Shown: one piece after another, positions 1 through 8,207 of the stretch | Position numbering within the stretch: the stretch's first letter is position 1 | Layout of the letters: the number at the start of each line of letters is the position of its first letter | Notes under the pieces: generated by a model | What the model was told of the DNA's origin: nothing | Database searches by the model: none | Seen by the model: only the letters and a program-made list of their open reading frames with translations | Program-made: the position numbers and the translations under genes | From: Frigidibacter sp037095735 | GTDB taxonomy: Bacteria; Pseudomonadota; Alphaproteobacteria; Rhodobacterales; Rhodobacteraceae | DNA length: 64,000 nucleotides | Assembly: GCF_037095735.1 (NCBI RefSeq) | Contig: NZ_JBAWKD010000007.1 | Span: 105,198-169,197, forward strand | Reading direction: 5' to 3'

Positions 1-2
1 CC

Positions 3-971
3 AGCCCCGCGACCTGCGCGGCGATCGGCAAGATGGGCATCCCCGAGATGCAGAAGCGCGGCTATCCCGACGGGGTCGCCGCCGGCGCCATCGCCGCGGG
101 CGGCACGCTGGGGATCCTGATCCCGCCCTCGGTCACGATGATCGTCTACGGCATCGCCACCGAAACCTCGATCGGGCGGCTGTTCCTGGCCGGGATCGTG
201 CCCGGCATCCTGCTGATGCTTCTGTTCATGGCCTGGGCGATCTATGCCACCTGGGCCTCGGGCAACACCGCGGTGCTTTCGCCGCGCCACTACTCGATCC
301 GCGAGCGGTTCGAGATCCTGCCCCGCGTCGTGCCCTTCCTGCTGGTGATCGCGGGGGTGCTCTACGCGATGTACGGCGGCGTCGCCACGACCTCGGAAAC
401 CGCGGCGGTGGGGGCGGTGCTGTGCCTTGGCATGGCGGTGGTGATCTACCGGCTGTGGCGCCCCGGCGCGATCTGGGGGGTGCTGCGCGATTCGACCCGC
501 GAAAGCGTGATGATCCTGTTCATCATGGCGGCGGCGGGGGTGTTTTCCTACATGATGTCCTCGCTCTTCATCACCCAGTCGGTCGCGCAGTGGATCGCGG
601 CGCTGGACGTGAACCGCTGGGTGCTGATGGCGGTGATCAACGTCTTCCTGCTGGTCGCGGGCTTCTTCCTGCCCCCGGTGGCGGTGATCCTGATGACCGC
701 GCCGATCCTCTTGCCGATCCTGCAGGCGGCGCAGTTCGACCCCTACTGGTTCGCGGTGATCCTGACGATCAACATGGAGGTCGGGCTGATCACGCCGCCG
801 GTCGGTCTCAACCTCTTCGTGATCAATTCCATCTCTCCTGACATCAAGCTGAAGACGATCCTGTGGGGATCGGCGCCGTTCGTCGCCTGCATGTTCCTGG
901 CCATCGTGATACTCTGTTTCGTGCCCGGACTCGCGACCTGGCTTCCCGACCTGGTCATGGGGCCGGCATGA
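3..971 (+). CDS. TRAP transporter large permease, DctM family (5' truncated), probable malonate uptake
   Basis: The reading frame is open from base 3, so the gene begins outside the window; the first visible residues (SPATCAAIGKMG) already belong to the conserved DctM core. About 320 residues remain of a family usually near 425. Long hydrophobic segments alternate with short loops, and the conserved motif GILIPPSVTMIVYG is near the visible start and NMEVGLITPPVGLNLFVI near the end. DctM is the 12-helix, ion-coupled membrane subunit of tripartite periplasmic transporters. The gene lies 33 bp before malonyl-CoA decarboxylase and synthetase. This matches the matPQMAB malonate TRAP arrangement known from Sinorhizobium, so malonate is the likely substrate by context. 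Confidence 0.93.
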   Translation, partial: SPATCAAIGKMGIPEMQKRGYPDGVAAGAIAAGGTLGILIPPSVTMIVYGIATETSIGRLFLAGIVPGILLMLLFMAWAIYATWASGNTAVLSPRHYSIRERFEILPRVVPFLLVIAGVLYAMYGGVATTSETAAVGAVLCLGMAVVIYRLWRPGAIWGVLRDSTRESVMILFIMAAAGVFSYMMSSLFITQSVAQWIAALDVNRWVLMAVINVFLLVAGFFLPPVAVILMTAPILLPILQAAQFDPYWFAVILTINMEVGLITPPVGLNLFVINSISPDIKLKTILWGSAPFVACMFLAIVILCFVPGLATWLPDLVMGPA

Positions 972-1004
972 CGCACCCTCCCTCCCCAGCGCAAAGGTGA
1001 CGAC

Positions 1005-2336
1005 ATGAGCCGGATGGCCTTTTTCGCAGACCTGATGGGCACGCTGTTCGAGCGGCGCCCGGCCCGGGCGCTTCTGCCCAGCCGGGTCCCGATCGAGACC
1101 CTGTGCAGCCAGCTTCTCTCTGCCCGGGGCGAGGTCTCGGGGATGAAGCTGTCGCGCGACATCCTCTCGCATTACCGCGCGATGACGCCAGAGGAGAGGC
1201 TGGCCTTCTTCGCCCATCTCGCCCGCGCCCTCGACCCCGACGTGACCCGGGTGATCGAGGCCGCGACCCGCTACCGCGAGACAGCCGATCCCGCCGCGCT
1301 GGCCGAGATGCTGGCGCAGGCAGAGCCGCCCCGGCAAGAACTGCTGCGCCGCCTGAACCAGGCCCCCGGCGCGACCGAGGAACTGGTGCGGATGCGGCTC
1401 GACCTGCTGAAGCTTCTGCCCGGCGCGCCGGAGCTGGCGGTGATCGATACCGATTTCCAGCATCTCTTCGCCAGCTGGTTCAACCGCGGCTTCCTGGTGC
1501 TGCGCCACATCGACTGGCGGACGCCCGCCAACATCCTGGAAAAGATCATCCAGTACGAGGCCGTCCATGCCATCGGCTCCTGGGACGACCTGCAGCGCCG
1601 CCTGCGCCCCGCCGACCGGCGCTGCTTCGCCTTCTTCCACCCCTCGATGCCGGAAGAGCCGCTGATCTTCGTCGAGGTGGCGCTAACCAAGGGCATCCCC
1701 GGCTCGGTGCAGGCGCTGCTGGCCGAGGGCCGCGCGCCGCTGGCCGAGGCCGAGTGCGACACCGCCGTCTTCTACTCGATCTCGAACTGCCAGGAGGGTC
1801 TGCGCGGCATCTCGTTCGGCAACTCGCTGATCAAGCAGGTGGTCGAGGAGCTGCACCGCGACCTGCCCGGCCTGCAGACCTTCGTGACCCTCTCGCCGGT
1901 CCCGGGCCTCGCGCGCTGGCTCGGCTCGGTCGCGGCCGAGCGGCCCGAGGCGAAGGCGCTGCTCGACCTCGCGGCCTCGGGCGCCGCCTCGGCGCTGGAG
2001 CCCGACCACCCGGTGCTGCGCCGTCTGACGGCGGAATACCTGCTGAAGGCCAAGCGCCGCGACGGCCTGCCCGCCGACCCGGTGGCGCGGTTCCACCTTG
2101 GCAATGGCGCGCTGCTGCATGACATCCATGCCGGGGCCGATGTCAGCCCGAACGGGCTGAAACAGTCCTGCGGGGCGATGGTGAACTACCTCTACGACCT
2201 TGCCGAGGTTGAACGGAACAACGAGCGCTTCGTGACGGCGAAGGCCGTCGCGGCGTCGAAACAGGTGCAGGCGCTGCTGCCCGACCCCCCGAAGCCGGGG
2301 ACGAAGGCCGGCCAGAAGACAGGACGCAAGACATGA
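1005..2336 (+). CDS. matA: Malonyl-CoA decarboxylase
   Basis: A 443-residue protein of the malonyl-CoA decarboxylase family, which converts malonyl-CoA to acetyl-CoA and CO2 in the cytoplasm. The N-terminal half is the helical oligomerisation domain. The C-terminal GNAT-like catalytic half carries FYSISNCQEGLRGISFGN (serines at 258 and 260) and RFHLGNGA (histidine 364), the Ser/His region expected for the active site. The ATG is preceded by AAAGGTGA. The stop overlaps the next start as ATGA, so translation with the synthetase is probably coupled. The two enzymes together turn malonate into acetyl-CoA. Confidence 0.95.
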   Translation: MSRMAFFADLMGTLFERRPARALLPSRVPIETLCSQLLSARGEVSGMKLSRDILSHYRAMTPEERLAFFAHLARALDPDVTRVIEAATRYRETADPAALAEMLAQAEPPRQELLRRLNQAPGATEELVRMRLDLLKLLPGAPELAVIDTDFQHLFASWFNRGFLVLRHIDWRTPANILEKIIQYEAVHAIGSWDDLQRRLRPADRRCFAFFHPSMPEEPLIFVEVALTKGIPGSVQALLAEGRAPLAEAECDTAVFYSISNCQEGLRGISFGNSLIKQVVEELHRDLPGLQTFVTLSPVPGLARWLGSVAAERPEAKALLDLAASGAASALEPDHPVLRRLTAEYLLKAKRRDGLPADPVARFHLGNGALLHDIHAGADVSPNGLKQSCGAMVNYLYDLAEVERNNERFVTAKAVAASKQVQALLPDPPKPGTKAGQKTGRKT

Positions 2337-3856
2337 CCAACCCGCTTTACGACGCGATCGCCGCCCCCCTTGCCGCCCGGACCTCGGCGGTGCTGACCGA
2401 TGCCGCGGGCGAGACGCTCTCGGGTGCGAAGCTGCATGCGATGGCGATGTCGCTGGCCTCGGCGCTGGCGGGGCTGGGGCTGAAGCCCGGCGACCGGATG
2501 GCGGTGCAGATCGAGAAGAGCCCGCGGGCGCTGGCGCTCTACCTCGCCGCGGTGGCGGCGGGCGTCGTGTTCCTGCCGCTGAACACCGCCTATACCGCCG
2601 ACGAGGTCGACTATTTCGTCGGCAATGCCCGCGCGGCGCTGCTGGTCGGCGACCCGGCCAGGGCCGACAGCCTGCGCGCGGTCGCCGCCCGCCACGGCGC
2701 GCTCTTCGAAACCCTCGACGGGGCAGGGGAGGGCAGCCTTGTCGAGCTTGCCCGCCTGTCGGGCCCGGGCTTCCAGCCGGTGGCGCGCGCGGGTTCGGAC
2801 CTTGCGGCGATCCTCTACACCTCGGGCACGACCGGCCGCTCGAAGGGGGCGATGCTGACGCAGGACAACCTCCTGTCGAATGCCGAGGTGCTGGTGAAGG
2901 AATGGCGCTTCACCGACCGCGACGTGCTGCTGCACGCGCTGCCGATCTTCCACACCCACGGGCTTTTCGTCGCCTCGAACGTGGTGCTGCTGTCGGGGGG
3001 CGCGATGATCTTCCTGCCGGGCTTCAAGGCCGAGCAGGCGATCGTCTGGCTGCCGAAGGCCACCACGATGATGGGCGTGCCCACCTTCTACACGAGGCTT
3101 CTGGACGATCCCCGCTTCGACCGGGACCTCGTCGCGCATATGCGGCTCTTCACCTCCGGCTCCGCCCCGCTTCTGGCGGAAACGCATGTCCAGTTCGAGA
3201 ACCGCACCGGCCACCGGATCCTCGAGCGCTACGGCATGACCGAGACCAACATGAACACCTCGAACCCCTATGACGGCGAGCGCCGCGCCGGCACCGTGGG
3301 CTTCCCGCTGCCGGGGGTCGAGCTGAAGATCACCGATCCGCAGACCGGCGCGACCCTGCCGGAGGGAGAGCCCGGCATGATCGAGGTCCGCGGCCCCAAT
3401 GTCTTCGCCGGCTACTGGGAGATGCCGGAAAAGACCCGCGAGGAGCTGCGCGCGGACGGCTTCTTCCTCACCGGCGACATCGGGGTGGTCGATGCCGATG
3501 GCTACGTCTCGATCGTCGGGCGGCAGAAGGACCTGATCATCACCGGCGGCTACAACGTCTATCCCAAGGAAATCGAGCTGGTGCTGGACGAGCAGCCGGG
3601 CGTGCTGGAAAGCGCAGTGATCGGCGTGCCGCATCCCGATTTCGGCGAGGCGGTGGTGGCGGTGATCGTGCCCCTGCCGGGCCAATCGCCCACGCCCGAG
3701 GCGCTGCGCGCCGCGATGGCCGCGAGCCTCGCGAAGTTCAAGCAGCCCAAGCATATCGAACTGCTGTCCGAGCTGCCGCGCAACACGATGGGCAAGGTGC
3801 AGAAGAACCTGCTGCGCAAGGACTTCGCCACCCTCTTCGCCCCCGCCTCGGCCTGA
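2333..3856 (+). CDS. matB: Malonyl-CoA synthetase (malonate--CoA ligase)
   Basis: A 507-residue ANL-superfamily acyl-CoA synthetase. The P-loop YTSGTTGRSKGAMLT is near residue 160, ERYGMTETNMNTSNPYDGERRAGTVG near 300, the hinge VGRQKDLIITGGYNVYPKE near 395, and the C-terminal adenylation lysine in PRNTMGKVQKN. The combination of MTETNMNTSNPYDGERR with an adjacent decarboxylase is typical of MatB, which activates malonate to malonyl-CoA using ATP. It overlaps matA by 4 bp and is the last gene of the operon; GC-rich repeats follow. Methylmalonate is a possible secondary substrate of the family. Confidence 0.94.
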   Translation: MTNPLYDAIAAPLAARTSAVLTDAAGETLSGAKLHAMAMSLASALAGLGLKPGDRMAVQIEKSPRALALYLAAVAAGVVFLPLNTAYTADEVDYFVGNARAALLVGDPARADSLRAVAARHGALFETLDGAGEGSLVELARLSGPGFQPVARAGSDLAAILYTSGTTGRSKGAMLTQDNLLSNAEVLVKEWRFTDRDVLLHALPIFHTHGLFVASNVVLLSGGAMIFLPGFKAEQAIVWLPKATTMMGVPTFYTRLLDDPRFDRDLVAHMRLFTSGSAPLLAETHVQFENRTGHRILERYGMTETNMNTSNPYDGERRAGTVGFPLPGVELKITDPQTGATLPEGEPGMIEVRGPNVFAGYWEMPEKTREELRADGFFLTGDIGVVDADGYVSIVGRQKDLIITGGYNVYPKEIELVLDEQPGVLESAVIGVPHPDFGEAVVAVIVPLPGQSPTPEALRAAMAASLAKFKQPKHIELLSELPRNTMGKVQKNLLRKDFATLFAPASA

Positions 3857-3882
3857 GGCGCCCCCGCGCCCCCCTCGACTGT

Positions 3883-3985
3883 GCCCGGATATCCCGGGGG
3901 GCCCGCAGGGGCGGGGGCAGGGCCCCCTCTTGCCCCTTTTCGCATTGGCCCAAATATCCCGGGGGCGAGGGGGCAGCGCCCCCTC
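3883..3985. repeat. Two direct copies of a GC-rich intergenic element (ATATCCCGGGGG type)
   Basis: Copy 1 (about 3883-3928) and copy 2 (about 3948-3985) share GCCC, then ATATCCCGGGGG, then a GGGGGCAG-GCCCCCTC block that can itself fold. They sit in the 286-bp space between matB and the ABC exporter. I have seen similar elements between genes of Rhodobacterales genomes, but no name is assigned here. They could act as repeat-type extragenic hairpins or an operon-end structure. Confidence 0.6.
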
Positions 3986-4054
3986 TCTCCGCCCCCTTTG
4001 CGCTGCCCGGCCGGCCGACGGTTGCCTTTCGCCCCCCGCGCCCCCATCTAGCGG

Positions 4055-4083
4055 CTCACCCCCGGCAACCGCCGGGGGGTGAG
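4055..4083. terminator. GC-rich hairpin between matB and the ABC exporter
   Basis: A CTCACCCCC-GGC arm pairs with GCC-GGGGGGTGAG around an AACC loop, with one bulged G, giving a stem of about 12 bp. No T-run follows, so this is at best an imperfect intrinsic terminator. It could instead be a 5' structure of the exporter transcript, whose start codon is 60 bp downstream. Confidence 0.4.
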
Positions 4084-4142
4084 ATTGCCAAGGGCGGGCC
4101 CGCGGGCTAGACAGGCGCGCCCCGAGCCCCACGGATTCCTGA

Positions 4143-5999
4143 ATGGCCGTCAAAGACACCTTCATCGGCAAGAGCCTCGACAAGTCGCTGCTGTGGCGGC
4201 TGCTGCGCGAGGGGATGGGCGGGCTGCTCCATCTCTACATTCCCGCGATCATCTCGATGTTCGTGGTCGGCGCCTCGTCGGCGATGACCGCGTTCTCGAT
4301 GGAGATGATCGTCAACGCCATGACCGGCGCCAGCCGCAGCTATGTGCTGGGCGTGGGCGCGCTGGTGCTGGGGGTCTTCGTGGTCAAGGGCGTGTCGATG
4401 TACGTCCAGATGGTCACGCTGGCGCGGGCCGGCAACCGCATCGTCGCCAGCCAGCAGATGCGGCTCTACCGCAAGCTGCTGGCGCAGGGGATCGCCTTCT
4501 ACAACACGCACGAGACCTCGGACCTGCTTACCCGGATCTCGAACGGGGCGAATGCCGCGCGCACCGTGATCAACACGATCGTCACCAGCTTCGCCCGCGA
4601 CCTGATCACCCTGATCGGCCTGCTGGTCGTGATGTTCTACCAGCAGCCGCAGCTGTCGCTGTTCAGCCTGATCATGGTGCCCGCGATCTTCTTCGGCCTG
4701 CGCGTCTTGCTGGTGAAGGTGCGCGACATCATGCACAAGGAATACTCGTCGCTGGCCGAGATCATCAAGGTGATCCAGGAGACCTCGATGGGGATCCGGG
4801 TGATCAAGATCTTCGGTCTCGAGGACCGGCTCGAGGCGCGGATGCAGCGCGCGGTGAACGCGGTCGAGAAGCGCTCGAACGCGATCAACCGGCTCGAGGC
4901 GATCACCATGCCGCTGATGGAGATCGTCACCGGGCTGATCATCTCGGCGGTCGTGGTGATCTCGGGCACCCGGATGCTGGGCGGGGCCACCGCCTCTCCG
5001 GGGCAGCTGATGAGCTTCGTGACCGCGCTGATCATGGCCTACGAGCCCGCCAAGCGGCTGAGCCGGATGCGGGTCTCGATCGAATCGAGCATGATCGGCG
5101 TGAAGATGCTGTTCCAGCTGATCGACGCCCCGATCACCATGGTCGACCGCGACACCGCCCGGCCGATCACGGTCCGGGACGGCGCGATCGAGCTGGAGAA
5201 CGTCAGCTTCCACTACAAGTCCGGCACGCCGACGCTGAACGACCTGTCGATCTCGATCCCGGCGCGCAACACCATCGCGCTGGTCGGCGCCTCGGGGGGC
5301 GGCAAGTCTACGATCATGAACCTGCTGATGCGCTTCTACGACGTGACGGGCGGCGCGATCCGCATCGACGGCACCGACGTGCGCGACGCGACGCTGGAGA
5401 GCCTGCGCGGCGCCATCTCCTATGTCGGGCAGGAGACCTTCCTGTTCTCGAACTCGATCCTCGAGAACATCCGCGCCAGCCGGCCTCAGTCCAGCGACGA
5501 CGAGGTGATCGCCGCGGCCAAGGTCGCGCATGCCCATGACTTCATCTCGGAGATGCCGCAGGGCTACCAGACCCCGGTCGGCGAGAACGGCCAGTTCCTG
5601 TCGGGCGGTCAGCGCCAGCGGCTGTCGATCGCGCGCGCGGTGCTGAAGGGCGCGCCGATCCTGCTTCTGGACGAGGCGACCTCGGCGCTGGACGCGACCT
5701 CGGAGCGGCTGATCAAGGAGGCGCTGGCCGAGATCACCCGCGACGTGACCACGGTGATCATCGCGCACCGGCTGTCGACGGTGATGCAGGCCGACCGGAT
5801 CTTCGTGCTCGAGGCCGGGCGGGTCGTCCAGCAGGGCGCGCCGTCCGATCTGGTCGAGGCACCCGGCGCCTTCCGCGACCTCTACCTGCAGCAGTTTGCG
5901 GCCCCGGGAGGGCCCGACCGGGACAGCGAGCCCGCGGCTGCGGCGGCGGCAGAAGGGGCGGCGCCGGCAGACTGGACACGGCTGGCCGGTCACGGCTAG
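4143..5999 (+). CDS. ABC exporter, fused permease-ATPase (MsbA/lipid or glycan flippase type)
   Basis: A 618-residue half-transporter with an N-terminal six-helix ABC exporter domain (about 1-330) and a C-terminal ATPase. Walker A GASGGGKST is at about 381-389, the signature LSGGQRQR near 485, Walker B ILLLDEAT near 506, and the H-loop IIAHRLST follows. Domain order and length fit MsbA-like homodimeric exporters of lipids, lipid-linked glycans or beta-glucans. It is the first gene upstream of a glycosyltransferase cluster, which suggests export of a glycan or glycolipid made by those enzymes. The substrate cannot be read from the sequence. The ATG has no strong Shine-Dalgarno. The last 30 residues are an Ala/Gly-rich tail. 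Confidence 0.9.
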   Translation: MAVKDTFIGKSLDKSLLWRLLREGMGGLLHLYIPAIISMFVVGASSAMTAFSMEMIVNAMTGASRSYVLGVGALVLGVFVVKGVSMYVQMVTLARAGNRIVASQQMRLYRKLLAQGIAFYNTHETSDLLTRISNGANAARTVINTIVTSFARDLITLIGLLVVMFYQQPQLSLFSLIMVPAIFFGLRVLLVKVRDIMHKEYSSLAEIIKVIQETSMGIRVIKIFGLEDRLEARMQRAVNAVEKRSNAINRLEAITMPLMEIVTGLIISAVVVISGTRMLGGATASPGQLMSFVTALIMAYEPAKRLSRMRVSIESSMIGVKMLFQLIDAPITMVDRDTARPITVRDGAIELENVSFHYKSGTPTLNDLSISIPARNTIALVGASGGGKSTIMNLLMRFYDVTGGAIRIDGTDVRDATLESLRGAISYVGQETFLFSNSILENIRASRPQSSDDEVIAAAKVAHAHDFISEMPQGYQTPVGENGQFLSGGQRQRLSIARAVLKGAPILLLDEATSALDATSERLIKEALAEITRDVTTVIIAHRLSTVMQADRIFVLEAGRVVQQGAPSDLVEAPGAFRDLYLQQFAAPGGPDRDSEPAAAAAAEGAAPADWTRLAGHG

Positions 6000-6108
6000 C
6001 CGAGGCGCTGCGCGGAGGCACGCGAAGATCGGGATGGATGTGCACTGCAAGTGCTGGTAGTCGACCACCCGGAGACGCAGTTGCGTCCCAAGGTTGCAGG
6101 ATCGTGTC

Positions 6109-7302
6109 ATGGGGATGTTGAAGTCGATCGCCAAGCGTTTCTCGCTGTCGAGAAACTTTGCGCCCCGCGAAGCCTTGCTGGTCATCTTCGGAACGCGTGA
6201 CAAGCGGCGCAGCGTGACGCTGGGCGAGTCCTGGGGACGGCTCACGGCCGACCAGACCGCTCGCAGCCTGCTCTTCCGGCTTCGCTACCGTCGTCTGGCC
6301 CGCAGACTGCGAGACCGCTGCGGCCCGGACATGCGCCGCTGCTACCGGCTGGTGGCCATCGCGCGCGACCTCGTCGAGGCCGACTGGTATGCCGAGCGTC
6401 ACAAGTTGCCCCGTCCGGCAGAATCCTTGGAACATTTCCTGACGGAAGGTCTGTCGCAGCGCTTGGCGCCGGCCCGGCCCTATGCCTCCTCGGGCCGTCT
6501 CACGCTGCAGCCTTGGGCGATGGCCTTCCTGCAGAGCCTCGACTTTCCGATTGGAGCGCTGTGCCGGGTCGCGACCGAGCCGCCGCTGACGGTGCCGCCG
6601 TTGAGCGACCTGTGCATCCGCAACACGATGGGCCGGCGCGTCGCGGTGGTCACCGCGATCTTCGGCCGCGACGCATCGGCGGTGCCGCCGCTCGCCGGCT
6701 TTGCCGACACGGCCGACCACTACCTGATCACCGATCACGTCGGGCCCGTAGCCGGGCCCTGGCGACGTGTCGAGGCGAATTTCTTCCATCACGACCCGCG
6801 CCGCCGGGCTGCCTACTACAAGTGCCACCTGCCGACGTTCTTCGGCGATTACGACTGGATCGTCTGGACAGACGGCATCCTTGGCCTGCGCGAACCGGAC
6901 GGGGTCGATCTCGCCCTGAGCGGCAGCGTCGACTTCGTCGTCGCACAGGACGCCGCGGGCAACAGTCTGCGCGACGAGTTCCTGGCCTGCGTGATCGAGC
7001 GGCGCGAACCCTCGTTCACGCTGGCGCGGCATCTCGCGACGATCGGCGGGTCGCCCGATTTCCAGACGGCCGAAAGCTACGACACCGGCTTTCTGGCCTT
7101 GCGGCCGGGTGCAGCCGAGGTTCAGGCCCTGTCGTCGGCCTGGTGGCAGCTCGTGGCCAATGGCGTCGCGAACGACGCCCTTTCGCTGCCGCTTGCACTC
7201 GCACGCACGCCACGGCTGCGCTGGCGGGCGCTCGCTTCGCCGGCTGCACCGGATTCGCCGCTGAGGTTTCAGGGGCGCGCGGGGGGGAAATACTGCCGAT
7301 GA
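6109..7302 (+). CDS. DUF616 (TOD1/MUCI70-like) putative glycosyltransferase
   Basis: A 397-residue protein with no signal peptide. Residues 85-125 (RDLVEADWYAERH...EHFLTEGL) resemble the short helical module often found before bacterial surface-glycan transferase domains. From about 176 a DUF616-like domain starts with RRVAVVTAIFG, followed by YYKCHLPTFF and DYDWIVWTDGILGL; D255 of WTDG corresponds to the family's conserved WIDGN aspartate. DUF616 proteins are putative GT-A glycosyltransferases with few characterised members. I chose ATG 6109, with AGGA seven bases upstream, over a TTG at 6094. The stop overlaps the next gene as ATGA. Confidence 0.78.
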   Translation: MGMLKSIAKRFSLSRNFAPREALLVIFGTRDKRRSVTLGESWGRLTADQTARSLLFRLRYRRLARRLRDRCGPDMRRCYRLVAIARDLVEADWYAERHKLPRPAESLEHFLTEGLSQRLAPARPYASSGRLTLQPWAMAFLQSLDFPIGALCRVATEPPLTVPPLSDLCIRNTMGRRVAVVTAIFGRDASAVPPLAGFADTADHYLITDHVGPVAGPWRRVEANFFHHDPRRRAAYYKCHLPTFFGDYDWIVWTDGILGLREPDGVDLALSGSVDFVVAQDAAGNSLRDEFLACVIERREPSFTLARHLATIGGSPDFQTAESYDTGFLALRPGAAEVQALSSAWWQLVANGVANDALSLPLALARTPRLRWRALASPAAPDSPLRFQGRAGGKYCR

Positions 7303-8180
7303 GCCGTCTGCGCGCGGATGTGGTGATTTGCGTCCACAACAGTCCCGAAGACGTGCGGCGATGCCTGGCCTCGGTCCTGGCGACGCTGGGACCGGCGGAC
7401 CGGATGATCGTGGTCGACGACGGTTCCGAGCCCGAGACGCAGGAGATCTGCGTCGCGGCTCGGGACCGCGATTCCGCCCGTGTGGTTCTGATCCGCCGCG
7501 AGACGGGCAGCGGCTTCACACGGGCGGCCAATGCCGGTCTTGCGCTGCGGCGCGCCGCAATGGTGGTGCTTCTGAACAGCGATACTGTCGTCCTGCCCGG
7601 CTGGCTGGACCGGCTGGCAGGCTGCTTCGCGCGCCATCCGCGCATCGGCATCGTCGGGCCTCTCTCCAACGCGGGGGGATGGCAGTCGATCCCGGGGTTC
7701 GGGTCGGAAGGATCGCCGCCCAGCAATCGCATCCCCAGCGATGACAGGACACTGGAACAGATCCAGCGGCTTTGCGTGACGCTCGCCGATCAGCTCGAGC
7801 CGCCGATCATCGAGCAGGTGAACGGCTTCTGCCTGGCGATCCGGGCCGAAGTCCTGGACAGCATCGGGCTGCTCGATGACGTCAATTTCCCGATGGGCTA
7901 TGGCGAGGAGGTCGACTTCAACCTCAGGGCACAGGATGCCGGGTTCCTCTGCGCCGTCGCGATCGACTGCTTCGTCTACCATGACAAGACCAAGAGCTAT
8001 TCGCACAAGAGACGTGCGGCGCTGATCCAGAAGGGCCGCGCTGCCGTGGATCGGCTGCACGGCCGCCAGCGGGTGCGTGCCGCGCTCGAGAACTCGCGCA
8101 GCCACCCGACCCTGACCCGCATCCGGCACGAGGCGAAGGCGGTCTTCATCCGCAACGGCTGGCTGCTGCCAGAGGAATAG
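7299..8180 (+). CDS. Glycosyltransferase family 2
   Basis: A 293-residue GT-A enzyme. It begins with DVVICVHNSPEDVRRCL, has VVDDGS at about 39-43 and the nucleotide-sugar/metal motif LNSDTVV at 92-98, then GPLSNAGGWQSIP, an ENGFC-like VNGFCLAIR, and MGYGEEVDFNLRAQDAG as acceptor-side motif. These features match GT2 rhamnosyl- or galactosyl-type transferases acting on cell-surface glycans. Its closest relative in the window is the N-terminal half of the 10580-12739 protein, which shares GPLSNA and the GYGEE motif, so the two probably arose by duplication. Translation is coupled to the DUF616 gene by ATGA. Confidence 0.9.
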   Translation: MSRLRADVVICVHNSPEDVRRCLASVLATLGPADRMIVVDDGSEPETQEICVAARDRDSARVVLIRRETGSGFTRAANAGLALRRAAMVVLLNSDTVVLPGWLDRLAGCFARHPRIGIVGPLSNAGGWQSIPGFGSEGSPPSNRIPSDDRTLEQIQRLCVTLADQLEPPIIEQVNGFCLAIRAEVLDSIGLLDDVNFPMGYGEEVDFNLRAQDAGFLCAVAIDCFVYHDKTKSYSHKRRAALIQKGRAAVDRLHGRQRVRAALENSRSHPTLTRIRHEAKAVFIRNGWLLPEE

Positions 8181-8183
8181 GCG

Positions 8184-8207
8184 GGTCCGGACCTAGACGT
8201 CCGGACC
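8184..8207. terminator. Hairpin between convergent genes, overlapping a stop codon
   Basis: A perfect 9-bp inverted repeat GGTCCGGAC / GTCCGGACC around CTAGAC fills the 12-bp gap between the GT2 gene (stop at 8180) and the minus-strand DUF616 fusion (stop at 8193). The stop codon of the latter lies in the loop. It probably acts as a bidirectional terminator or RNA-stabilising hairpin, though no U-tract is present. Confidence 0.55.

Noticed and set aside
2192..4183. Very long open frame antisense to matA/matB and the spacer
   Set aside because: It is Arg/Gly/His-rich, has no family blocks, and covers genes with clear homology on the other strand; such frames are expected at this GC content.
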